This document shows positions 9,193 to 16,011 of a stretch of 19,612 nucleotides of DNA, one piece after another. The first letter of the stretch is position 1, and every line of letters starts with the position of its first letter. Source of the stretch: JBHJOF01 sp050330055 (GTDB lineage: Bacteria > Pseudomonadota > Alphaproteobacteria > Kiloniellales > JAKSDN01). A program made the translations under genes and the position numbers. The notes beneath the pieces were generated by a model. That model ran no database searches. It saw only the letters and a list, made by a program, of their open reading frames with translations, and had not been told where the DNA came from. Where the stretch lies: the NCBI GenBank assembly GCA_050330055.1, contig JBHJOF010000070.1, positions 1-19,612 of the forward strand, read 5' to 3'.

Positions 9193-10218
9193 ATGACAGC
9201 GGCGCGGCATAGCGGCGATCTCACCTGCTGGGTCGTGAGCGACGGCCGCGCGGGTATCGAGATTCAGTGCCGCGGGCTGGCCGAGCGGATCGGCTGCGAG
9301 CCGCTGATCAAGCGGATCAAGGCGCGCTGGCCCTGGCGCTCGCTGCCGCCGGCCTTCTGGATCGATCCGCTGCGCCACCTGTCGCCCTCCGGCGATCTGC
9401 TGCAGCCGCCCTGGCCGGACCTGCTGATCGGCACCGGACGGCTCGCCGTGGCGCCCAATCTGGCGGTGCGCCGGGCCAGCAAGGGCCGTACCTTCACCAT
9501 CCAGATTCAAGACCCCAAGGTGGCGCCGGCCAACTTCGACCTGGTGATCGTGCCGGAGCACGACCGCCTGCGCGGGCCCAACGTCATCACCACGCGCGGC
9601 TCGCTGCACGGCATCACCGAAGAGCGCCTGGCGGCGGCCGCGGCCAAGTGGGCGCCGCGCGTCGCCGCGCTGGCGCGGCCACGGGTCACGGTGCTGATCG
9701 GCGGCGACAGCCGCACCCATCGCCTGACCCGCGAGAACGCCGAACGGCTGGGCCAGGGCCTGGCGACCATTGCCCGCGAGCAGGGCGCCGGCCTGCTGGT
9801 CACGCCCTCGCGGCGCACCGGCCCGGAGAGCCTCGCGATCATCCGCGCCGCCCTGGTCAGGCTGCCGGCGGCAATCTGGGACGGTAATGGCGAAAATCCC
9901 TACCTCGGATACCTCGCGCTGGCCGACGCCTTTGTGGTTACCGGCGATTCGGTCAACATGATCTGTGAGGCCGCCTTCACCGGAAAGCCGATCCACATCG
10001 CCGACATCAGCGGCGGCACGGCGAAGTTCAAGCGCTTCCACGAGTCCATGCGCCAGGCCGGCATCACCCGCCCCTTCGCCGGCCACATCGAGCAGTGGTC
10101 CTATCCGCCGCAGCGCGAAACCGAGGCGGTCGCCGCCGAGGTTCGGCGCCGGCTCGGCCTCGCAGCGCATGCGCCGGACGGTCCGGAGGTCAGCCGGTCC
10201 GCAACCGGGTCCGATTGA
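9193..10218 (+). CDS. ELM1-family protein (Mito_fiss_Elm1 / DUF1022)
   Basis: This 341-residue protein matches the bacterial family annotated as mitochondrial fission ELM1, named after a plant protein; the bacterial role is not established. The N-terminus CWVVSDGRAGIEIQCRGLAE is the family signature. Further blocks are LLIGTGRLAVAPNLAVRRAS, TFTIQIQDPKV, FDLVIVPEHDRLRGPNV, VTVLIGGDSRTHRLT, and the C-terminal DAFVVTGDSVNMICEAAFTGKPIHI. The last block has the look of a donor-binding region in GT-B glycosyltransferases, so a cell-envelope sugar role is a reasonable inference. No signal peptide is seen. It is followed after about 104 bases by a large unrecognised gene on the same strand, possibly co-expressed. 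The start has only a weak ribosome-binding site but fits the conserved N-terminus. Confidence 0.88.
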   Translation: MTAARHSGDLTCWVVSDGRAGIEIQCRGLAERIGCEPLIKRIKARWPWRSLPPAFWIDPLRHLSPSGDLLQPPWPDLLIGTGRLAVAPNLAVRRASKGRTFTIQIQDPKVAPANFDLVIVPEHDRLRGPNVITTRGSLHGITEERLAAAAAKWAPRVAALARPRVTVLIGGDSRTHRLTRENAERLGQGLATIAREQGAGLLVTPSRRTGPESLAIIRAALVRLPAAIWDGNGENPYLGYLALADAFVVTGDSVNMICEAAFTGKPIHIADISGGTAKFKRFHESMRQAGITRPFAGHIEQWSYPPQRETEAVAAEVRRRLGLAAHAPDGPEVSRSATGSD

Positions 10219-10234
10219 TCTTTCGGGATACAGA

Positions 10235-10262
10235 CGATAAGAACCGGGCGATAAGAACCGGG
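10235..10262 (+). repeat. Perfect 14-bp tandem duplication
   Basis: CGATAAGAACCGGG occurs twice back to back (10235-10248 and 10249-10262) in the gap between the ELM1-family gene and the next gene. The exact identity suggests a recent slippage duplication. It may affect the promoter of the downstream gene. Confidence 0.7.
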
Positions 10263-10322
10263 CTAGGCTGAACGCACAGCCTTTCCGACCAGAGCGACGC
10301 AGCACGCGAGGACTGGCGCGAC

Positions 10323-12248
10323 ATGGCGCTCCGCATCGAGACCTTCAGCAACGTCAAGGGCGGCAACGCCTTTTACAAGGCGATCGGCCATCCCCTGGCG
10401 GCTCGTGCGGCGCGTGCCCTGCTCGCCGGGCTGGACGCGGATGGGCCGGTCGCAATCTACGACCCGCTCGGCTTCGCCACCTCCTTTGCCGCGCTCTATG
10501 ACCTTTCCGGTCTCGATATCGCCGGCGTCTACGTCCAGGACTTCGAGGACATCGGCCGCCAGATCCTCGGCCAGGCGGCGCAGCCGGTGACCGACCTCAA
10601 GGCGACGCGCGCCCGCAAGGTGCTGGTGGTGACCTTCGATGCCGAGCGGCTGATCGAGCACATCCAACACCTGCTGCCCGACGGCGCGGCGGCAATCAGC
10701 CTCGACGGCCTGGCGCTGCCCGAGTCCATGCGGACCAACAAGCGCCACTATCTCGACCCGCTCAACTTCGCCACCAACTTCGCCTTCTTCCGCGAGGACG
10801 AGGGACAGCACACGCGCCTGGTCACCGCCAACTACTGGGCCGGCTACGGTGCCAGCGACCCGGCGCTCTGGTGCTGCCTGTTCGACGGCGCGGGCGAGGT
10901 GCTGGCCGAATGGCGGGAGCCGCTGCCGGGGCCCAACGCCGGCATCGCCATAGACAGCGCCGAGGTGCGCCGCCGCTTCGGTCTCGGCCCCTTTACCGGC
11001 CAGCTCTTCCTGCACGTTCATCGCATCGCCGGCCACGACGTCGTCAAGTACGCGCTCGACACCTACGGCGAAGCCGCCGACGCGCTTTCCTGCACGCACG
11101 ACGCAAACTCCTGGCCCTCGGATTCCTACGGCGGCCTGCCGGCGCCGGAGGAGGGCGAGCGGGTGATCCTCTGGCTGCAGAACAGCCATCCCGTGCCGGT
11201 GCCGCGCGGCGCGGTCGGGCTCAACGTCATGGGCAAGCAGGAAGTCGCCTGGCTCGATCGCGACATACCTCCCTTCGGCAGCTACGCGCTCGACACGCAG
11301 GCGCTGCTGCCTGAGGCGCGCTGGCCGCAGCAGATCGAGGTGCAGGCCGGCAAGCACATGGTGCGGCCGCGCTACGAGGTGCTGTCCGGCAGCGGCCGGC
11401 GGCGCATCGCCCACGTCAACGTCGAGCGGGTCGACCTCAAGCCCGACCCGCGCATCCCCGAGCTCGCAAACCTGCTCGGCAAGGGCTACGTGCTGCCGGC
11501 CCCGGTGCTGCCGCCGGACCGCTTCCGCTCGATCGCGCTGCCGACGCCGATGGCCACCTGCCAGCGCAACCTGCCGGTCGCCGCCCTGGTCTACGACGCC
11601 CAGGGCCGCGAGGTCGCGAGCCGGCCGCTCGGTTGCCTGCCGCGCGACCATACCACCGCGCTCGAGCTGACCGACCTGCTGCCGGACAAGGGAAACGGCA
11701 ACGGAGCTTGGCGCGACAAGGCCTGGGGCCACGTCGAGCTGGTCTACGACTTCGCCGAGGGCGGCGAGGCGGACGGCTGGCTGCACGGGCTGTTCCGCTA
11801 CCAGGACCGGCTTTCGGGGCACAGCGCCGAGACCAGCTTCGGCGCCCACATGTTCAACACGGTGCTGACCTACCGCGGCGAGCCGCAGTCCTACGCGGGC
11901 CGGCCGCCGGGGCTTTCGACCCGCCTCTTCCTGCGCCTCGGTGCGCCGCCCTACGACACCTTCTGCCACCTGATCTACGCGGCCTCGACGCCCTGGCGCG
12001 AGGTGAGCGACACCCGCCTGGCGCTGCACGACGGCGACGCCAAGGTGATCGCCGAGCGCCGGGTGGCCATCCCCTGCGGCGGCTCGCACTTGTGGCGCGC
12101 CTCCGAGACCTTCGAGGCCGACGAACTGGAGGCCGCGGGCGAGCGCGGCTACGTCTTGATCCGCGACACGACCTGCCGCCTGTTCGGCTACCACGGCCTC
12201 TTGAACGGCGAGTCCTCCTTCAGCTTCGACCACATGTTCGGCTTCTGA
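10323..12248 (+). CDS. Unrecognised 641-residue protein with a Rossmann-like N-terminal part
   Basis: I do not recognise this family. Residues about 40-130 have alternating strands and helices (GPVAIYDPLGFATSFAALYD, ARKVLVVTFDAERLIEHI) that look like a nucleotide-binding, Rossmann-like domain. The remainder appears rich in beta strands. It has aromatic, His and Asp motifs: TANYWAGYGASDPALW, FLHVHRIAGHDVVKYALDTYG, THDANSWPSDSYGG, and near the end SETSFGAHMFNTVLTYRGEP and LLNGESSFSFDHMFGF. No signal peptide or membrane helix is visible, so it is probably cytoplasmic. GC content and codon use match the core genes, so it looks long resident. A GAGGA lies about ten bases before the chosen ATG. Same strand as the ELM1-family gene upstream; a joint role in envelope polysaccharide chemistry is only a guess. 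Confidence 0.85.
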   Translation: MALRIETFSNVKGGNAFYKAIGHPLAARAARALLAGLDADGPVAIYDPLGFATSFAALYDLSGLDIAGVYVQDFEDIGRQILGQAAQPVTDLKATRARKVLVVTFDAERLIEHIQHLLPDGAAAISLDGLALPESMRTNKRHYLDPLNFATNFAFFREDEGQHTRLVTANYWAGYGASDPALWCCLFDGAGEVLAEWREPLPGPNAGIAIDSAEVRRRFGLGPFTGQLFLHVHRIAGHDVVKYALDTYGEAADALSCTHDANSWPSDSYGGLPAPEEGERVILWLQNSHPVPVPRGAVGLNVMGKQEVAWLDRDIPPFGSYALDTQALLPEARWPQQIEVQAGKHMVRPRYEVLSGSGRRRIAHVNVERVDLKPDPRIPELANLLGKGYVLPAPVLPPDRFRSIALPTPMATCQRNLPVAALVYDAQGREVASRPLGCLPRDHTTALELTDLLPDKGNGNGAWRDKAWGHVELVYDFAEGGEADGWLHGLFRYQDRLSGHSAETSFGAHMFNTVLTYRGEPQSYAGRPPGLSTRLFLRLGAPPYDTFCHLIYAASTPWREVSDTRLALHDGDAKVIAERRVAIPCGGSHLWRASETFEADELEAAGERGYVLIRDTTCRLFGYHGLLNGESSFSFDHMFGF

Positions 12249-12268
12249 GGGTGGGCGCCGCGGTTCGC

Positions 12269-13432
12269 TTACAACGGCAGATCCCGTTGCTGATCTGAGG
12301 CCTTGCCCTTTAGCGCGACGTAAGGGTCTTCCAGCGGCCGCACGATGCGCACCTTGTCCCGGAGCTGCTTCAGCTCCGGCCCGGCAACGTAGCTTCGTCC
12401 GCGCTTCTCGCCGATCGGTACGAGCAGACCGAGATCGGAAAGCTTCCTGAGGTCCCTAGCGGCTACGTGCTGCGTTGCCTCCGCGTCCGTCTGGTATCGA
12501 GCATTCGTGAGCCTCCGTCCGAGCGCCGCATCGAATAGCGGCAGGGCCATCCTGTCCGGCATCACCTCGCGCGCAATGATCCGCTCGACGCCATCGAACA
12601 AGGCCCCGTACTCTTCGTTTCGGCGGATCAGGACGGCCGCTTGCTGAAAGTGCGCCCGTAAGCAGAACTGAACCCATGGCAGTGCGTCTGCGCGGGGGTT
12701 CCACTTTCCTTTCCCGACCTCGGCCAGAATGGCGTAGTAGGCGACGGTATTTCGCCCGAGCCACTCCTCGATGCTCGAGAAAACCGGATGAAGTATGCCG
12801 TCCCTGGCAAGCACCATCGTCTGAAGCGCCCGGGCCATCCTCCCGTTTCCATCCTTGAAGGGATGGATCATCGTCAGGTTCAGGTGCGCCATCGCTGCCC
12901 TTACGATCGAGTGGCTATTCGATGCTGCTTTCAGGTAGTCGACCAGCTCCTGCACCAGGGCGTCGACCATTTCTACATCCGGCGCCTCATAGACAGTCTC
13001 TCCGGTCTCTTGCCTCGCGACGAATACGACACCAGGCCGCCACTGGCCCGGATATTTCGTCAGCTCATGTCCAATCATCATGAAGTGCAGGCTCTTGAGG
13101 AACTGTTTGCTGAACTCGAAGTAGGGATCCTGCGCCGCCTGCATGATGTAGGTCAGTGCATCGCGGTAGCCCTTGATGGCGAGCCACGTCTCGGTGCGCT
13201 CGTCCAGTGGCGGCTCGTTTTCGACGGCAGCGATCGCCTCGTCGATGGTGGCGTTGTAGCCCTCGATGCTGTTCGAACCTTGGATGGCGCGGGCAAAGGT
13301 GCTGCGCCGAAGCGAGCCCAACCATCGCCTGGGGCTCTGCTGGGTGAATAGCTTGAGTCGGCTACGCTGCTGGTCGATCAGGCCAAGGACCTGCTGATCA
13401 CCTTCCGTCAGCCGGGGTTCGCCAAAAATCAT
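12269..13432 (-). CDS. Fic family protein (class II, self-inhibited AMPylase type)
   Basis: At 387 residues, Fic enzymes of this type transfer AMP from ATP onto a target hydroxyl. The active site is complete: HPFKDGNGRMAR at residues 190-201 matches HxFx(D/E)GNGRxxR, with catalytic His190. The upstream flap region KYPGQWRPG (about 126-134) is present. The N-terminal inhibitory helix motif (S/T)xxxE(G/N) is seen as SNSIEG at 53-58, with Glu57 expected to block productive ATP binding, which defines class II. The C-terminal part (about 300-365) looks like a winged helix (TQHVAARDLRKLSDLGLLVPI, GRSYVA). GC content is lower than in neighbouring trxB, suggesting acquisition. It is convergent with the 641-residue gene (20-base gap). 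No separate antitoxin gene is adjacent. The upstream region carries paired direct repeats. Confidence 0.95.
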   Translation of the reverse strand: MIFGEPRLTEGDQQVLGLIDQQRSRLKLFTQQSPRRWLGSLRRSTFARAIQGSNSIEGYNATIDEAIAAVENEPPLDERTETWLAIKGYRDALTYIMQAAQDPYFEFSKQFLKSLHFMMIGHELTKYPGQWRPGVVFVARQETGETVYEAPDVEMVDALVQELVDYLKAASNSHSIVRAAMAHLNLTMIHPFKDGNGRMARALQTMVLARDGILHPVFSSIEEWLGRNTVAYYAILAEVGKGKWNPRADALPWVQFCLRAHFQQAAVLIRRNEEYGALFDGVERIIAREVMPDRMALPLFDAALGRRLTNARYQTDAEATQHVAARDLRKLSDLGLLVPIGEKRGRSYVAGPELKQLRDKVRIVRPLEDPYVALKGKASDQQRDLPL

Positions 13433-13455
13433 GCCGGATACCTGAATTCAAATCA

Positions 13456-13490
13456 GCATTCTGCAAATATATATCACGCATTATGCAAAT
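13456..13490 (-). promoter_or_regulatory. Paired direct repeat upstream of fic (candidate operator)
   Basis: GCATTCTGCAAAT (13456-13468) and GCATTATGCAAAT (13478-13490) match at 12 of 13 positions and start 22 bases apart, about two helical turns. They lie 24 to 58 bases before the fic start, in a strikingly AT-rich patch within a GC-rich region. On the fic strand a weak promoter (TTGATT, 17-base spacer, TGATAT) can be drawn across them, so a bound protein would be expected to block transcription. Confidence 0.5.
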
Positions 13491-13667
13491 TGCAATCAAT
13501 ATATCGCCGCGGCAATCTGCTATCCTTCCTTTGCCTCACCCAGATATTGGCGGTTCGCGACTGACGGACCGACCGTTCTGCACAGCCCGGCGCCGCCGTG
13601 CCCTGCCTTGCCACCCACCGGCCCCGCCCCTATGTTCATGACGCAGTGCGGGAGAGGAGTGCGGGGC

Positions 13668-14636
13668 ATGGCGGATCACCATCACAGCAAGGTGCTGATT
13701 CTGGGCTCCGGGCCGGCCGGCTATACCGCCGCGATCTATGCCGCGCGCGCCAACCTCTCGCCCATGCTGGTGCAGGGCCTGGAGGTCGGCGGCCAGCTCT
13801 CGATCACCACCGACGTGGAGAACTACCCGGGCTTCGCCGAGGTGATCCAGGGCCCCTGGCTGATGGAGCAGATGAAGGCCCAGGCCGAGCACGTCGGCAC
13901 CGCCATGCACGGCGACACCATCGTCGAGGTTGACCTGCAGCGCCGGCCGTTCCGCTGCATCGGCGACTCCGGCACGCTCTACACCGGCGACACGCTGGTC
14001 ATCTGCACCGGCGCGCAGGCGCGCTGGCTCGGCATCGAGAGCGAGACCAGGTTCCGCGGCTTCGGCGTCTCGGCCTGCGCCACCTGCGACGGCTTCTTCT
14101 ATCGCGGCAAAGAGGTCGCGGTGGTCGGCGGCGGCAACACGGCGGTCGAGGAAGCGATCTTCCTGACCAATTTCGCCTCCAAGGTGACGGTGATCCACCG
14201 CCGCGACGAGCTGCGGGCCGAGAAGATCCTGCAGGACCGCCTGTTCCGCAACAACAAGATCGAGATGCTGTGGGACCATCGGGTGGTCGAGGTGCTGGGC
14301 ACGGACAATCCGCCCGGCGTCACCGCCGTGCGGGTCGAGAGCGTCAAGAGCGGCGCGCAGCGCGACCTGGCGGCCGACGGCCTGTTCATCGCCATCGGCC
14401 ACGATCCGGCGACCCAGCTGTTCCGCGACAAGCTGGAGATGGACAAGGAGGGCTACATCATCACCCGGCCCGACTCGACCGTGACCAGCATCCCAGGGGT
14501 TTTCGCCGCCGGCGACGTCAAGGACAAGGTCTTCCGCCAGGCGGTCACGGCCGCCGGCATGGGCTGCATGGCCGCCCTCGAGGCGGAGCGCTTCCTGGCC
14601 GAGATGGCGGCGGCCGAAGCCCGCGCCGCTCAGTAA
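13668..14636 (+). CDS. trxB: Thioredoxin-disulfide reductase
   Basis: This 322-residue cytoplasmic flavoenzyme reduces thioredoxin with NADPH. The FAD-binding motif is GSGPAG at residues 13-18. The redox pair CATC is at 137-140 within SACATCDGFFYRG. The NADPH motif is GGGNTAVEEA starting at 154, followed by VIHRRDELRAEKI. The C-terminal FAD motif is GVFAAGDVKDKVFRQAVTAAGMGCMAA. An ATG 20 codons upstream (13608) is in frame, but GGAGAGGAG at 13651-13659 lies eight bases before the ATG at 13668 and homologues start close to this point, so 13668 is chosen. The next gene on the strand is a LysR regulator. Confidence 0.96.
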   Translation: MADHHHSKVLILGSGPAGYTAAIYAARANLSPMLVQGLEVGGQLSITTDVENYPGFAEVIQGPWLMEQMKAQAEHVGTAMHGDTIVEVDLQRRPFRCIGDSGTLYTGDTLVICTGAQARWLGIESETRFRGFGVSACATCDGFFYRGKEVAVVGGGNTAVEEAIFLTNFASKVTVIHRRDELRAEKILQDRLFRNNKIEMLWDHRVVEVLGTDNPPGVTAVRVESVKSGAQRDLAADGLFIAIGHDPATQLFRDKLEMDKEGYIITRPDSTVTSIPGVFAAGDVKDKVFRQAVTAAGMGCMAALEAERFLAEMAAAEARAAQ

Positions 14637-14662
14637 GGGGAGGCGGCCCGGGCGGACGGGCA

Positions 14663-14741
14663 GCCCTTTTCCGTCGCGCGGCGGCCCCGGTTCCGATAAG
14701 TTCTGCCCGAGCTAGGCGAGCATTCCGGCCCGGAAAAGGGC
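14663..14741. repeat. 11-bp perfect inverted repeat between trxB and lysR
   Basis: GCCCTTTTCCG (14663-14673) is the exact inverse of CGGAAAAGGGC (14731-14741), with 57 bases between. It lies in the 176-base gap after trxB and directly upstream of the LysR gene. It could fold in RNA as a long-loop stem, or be paired binding sites for the regulator. Confidence 0.45.
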
Positions 14742-14812
14742 AGGCGCCCCAGAAAAGCAGAATACGGCCGGCCTTTCCCGCGCCGGGGAAGCCGGAAAGC
14801 GATGCTGTCATG

Positions 14813-15703
14813 ATGGATTGGGACAAGCTGCGCATCTTCCATGCCGTCGCCGAGGCCGGCAGCTTCACCCATGCCGGCGAGCAGCTCAACCTGAGCCAGT
14901 CGGCGGTCAGCCGGCAGATCAGCGCGCTCGAGGAGAGCTTGGGCGTGCCGCTGTTCCATCGTCACGCGCGCGGCCTGATCCTGACCGAGCAGGGCGAGCT
15001 GCTCTACCGCACGGCACACGACGTCTTCGGCAAGCTGGCCATGACCGAGGCGCAGCTCGCCGAGAGCAAGGACCGGCCCAAGGGGCCGCTCAAGATCACC
15101 ACCACCGTGGCCTTCGGCTCGACCTGGCTGGCGCCGCGCATGCGCGAGTTCATGGAGGTCTATCCGGAGATCGAGGTGCACCTGATCCTGACCGACCAGG
15201 AGCTCGACCTCTCGATGCGCGAGGCCGACCTGGCGGTGCGCTTCTCGCCGCCGCGACAGGCCGACCTGATCCAGCGCCACCTCTTGACCTTCCACATGCA
15301 GGTCTACGCCGCGCCGAGCTATATCAAGAAGCATGGCCTGCCGCGCACCGTGGAGGACCTGGACCGGCACCGGGTCATCGTCTACGGCAACGACACCCGC
15401 CCGCCGGTGCCAGAGGTCAATTGGCTCTTGAAGATCGGCCGCGACGGCGAGGCCATGCGCAAGCCGGCCATGACGGTCAACAATGCCTACGCCCTGATGA
15501 AGGTGGTGCAGAGCGGGGCCGGCGTGGGCGCCCTGCCGGAGTTCATGGTGCCCGACGGCAGCGACCTGGTGAGCGTGCTGGGCGAGCTGCAGGGGCCGCA
15601 GATCGACGCCTACTTCGTCTATCCGGAGGAGGTCCGGGCGACTCGGCGCATCGCCGTGTTCCGGGATTTCCTGCTGCGCCAGGTGGCACAGTCAAAGTTA
15701 TGA
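14813..15703 (+). CDS. LysR family transcriptional regulator
   Basis: This 296-residue regulator starts MDWDKLRIFHAVAEAGSF. The N-terminal winged helix-turn-helix (residues about 2-60) includes AGEQLNLSQSAVSRQISALE and VPLFHRHARGLILTEQGE. The substrate-binding domain (about 88-290) includes KITTTVAFGSTWLAPRMREF, EADLAVRFSPP and LMKVVQSGAGVGALPEFMV. LysR proteins act as tetramers and commonly control a neighbouring gene. There are two consecutive ATG codons (14810 and 14813); the second gives the usual family start. The frame is open far upstream into trxB, but that part is only the alternative frame of trxB. The effector cannot be told from sequence; linkage to trxB makes a redox or stress role plausible. 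Confidence 0.93.
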   Translation: MDWDKLRIFHAVAEAGSFTHAGEQLNLSQSAVSRQISALEESLGVPLFHRHARGLILTEQGELLYRTAHDVFGKLAMTEAQLAESKDRPKGPLKITTTVAFGSTWLAPRMREFMEVYPEIEVHLILTDQELDLSMREADLAVRFSPPRQADLIQRHLLTFHMQVYAAPSYIKKHGLPRTVEDLDRHRVIVYGNDTRPPVPEVNWLLKIGRDGEAMRKPAMTVNNAYALMKVVQSGAGVGALPEFMVPDGSDLVSVLGELQGPQIDAYFVYPEEVRATRRIAVFRDFLLRQVAQSKL

Positions 15704-15747
15704 CGAAGGGAACCGGGCTCAAGTCATTGAAATACAATAACTAACAA

Positions 15748-15768
15748 GCCATGCGAAAAACGCATGGC
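15748..15768. other. Perfect hairpin after lysR
   Basis: GCCATGCG and CGCATGGC form an 8-bp perfect stem around a five-A loop, 45 bases after the LysR stop. There is no T-run on the plus side, so it is not a standard intrinsic terminator; it may protect the lysR mRNA end or be part of a terminator acting on the minus strand. Confidence 0.4.
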
Positions 15769-15787
15769 ACCACTGAGCGATTATGCA

Positions 15788-15815
15788 TAGACATCGGACC
15801 GCGAGCCCCTAAATT
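15788..15815 (+). promoter_or_regulatory. Candidate promoter of the structured RNA
   Basis: TAGACA (15788-15793, five of six matches to TTGACA) is followed by a 16-base spacer and TAAATT (15810-15815, four of six). Transcription would start at about 15822, just before the first hairpin of the RNA candidate. Confidence 0.4.
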
Positions 15816-15821
15816 TACACT

Positions 15822-16011
15822 TATCGATGTTGCGTTGCAGCATCCACGGGTTTCCCCGGCAGGCTGCTGCCGGGTGGGTTTCCCGGTGCTTCGGTGCCGG
15901 GTACAGAGGTCCGGGCGCAAGGCCCGGACAGAGGGTCTTCGGACCCTACGTCTCCCAGACGTGAAGCCTCCCTGTTCAACTTGCCGGGCCTTTGGCCCGG
16001 CAATTTTTTTT
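15822..16011 (+). ncRNA. Candidate structured non-coding RNA, about 190 nt, seven hairpins
   Basis: Seven strong hairpins follow one another: (1) GATGTTGC/GCAGCATC 15826-15844; (2) CCCGGCA/TGCCGGG 15855-15874; (3) CCCGGTGC-TTCG-GTGCCGGG 15882-15901; (4) GTCCGGGC/GCCCGGAC 15909-15929; (5) AGGGTC-TTCG-GACCCT 15932-15947; (6) ACGTCT/AGACGT 15948-15962; (7) the terminator stem 15981-16003 with eight Ts. Two hairpins have the stable UUCG loop. Between hairpins 6 and 7 lies an unpaired stretch containing CCTCCCT, complementary to Shine-Dalgarno sequences. A promoter-like element ends just upstream. There are no convincing codons. It does not match what I know of tmRNA, RNase P, SRP RNA or 6S RNA. 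Extent and strand are inferred from the promoter and terminator; function is unknown, with an sRNA acting on ribosome-binding sites one option. Confidence 0.65.
15981..16011 (+). terminator. Strong intrinsic terminator
   Basis: TTGCCGGGCC (15981-15990), loop TTT, GGCCCGGCAA (15994-16003) form a perfect 10-bp stem followed at once by eight Ts (16004-16011). The T-run is only on the plus side, fixing the direction. It ends the structured RNA. Confidence 0.9.

Noticed and set aside
10263..12233. Minus-strand open frame opposite the 641-residue gene
   Set aside because: Low-complexity Arg/Ala/Val/Gly composition typical of a mirror frame. The plus-strand frame has a ribosome-binding site and balanced composition.
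14270..14809. In-frame upstream extension of the LysR regulator into trxB
   Set aside because: The extension is an alternative frame of trxB (Arg/Gly-rich). The regulator begins at the canonical MDWDKLRIFHAV.
15822..16011. Identification of the structured RNA as 6S RNA, tmRNA, RNase P RNA or SRP RNA
   Set aside because: It lacks the long bulged rod of 6S RNA, any tag-coding or tRNA-like part, the conserved RNase P core, and the GGAAG-type SRP loop as I know them. A covariance-model search is needed to be final.
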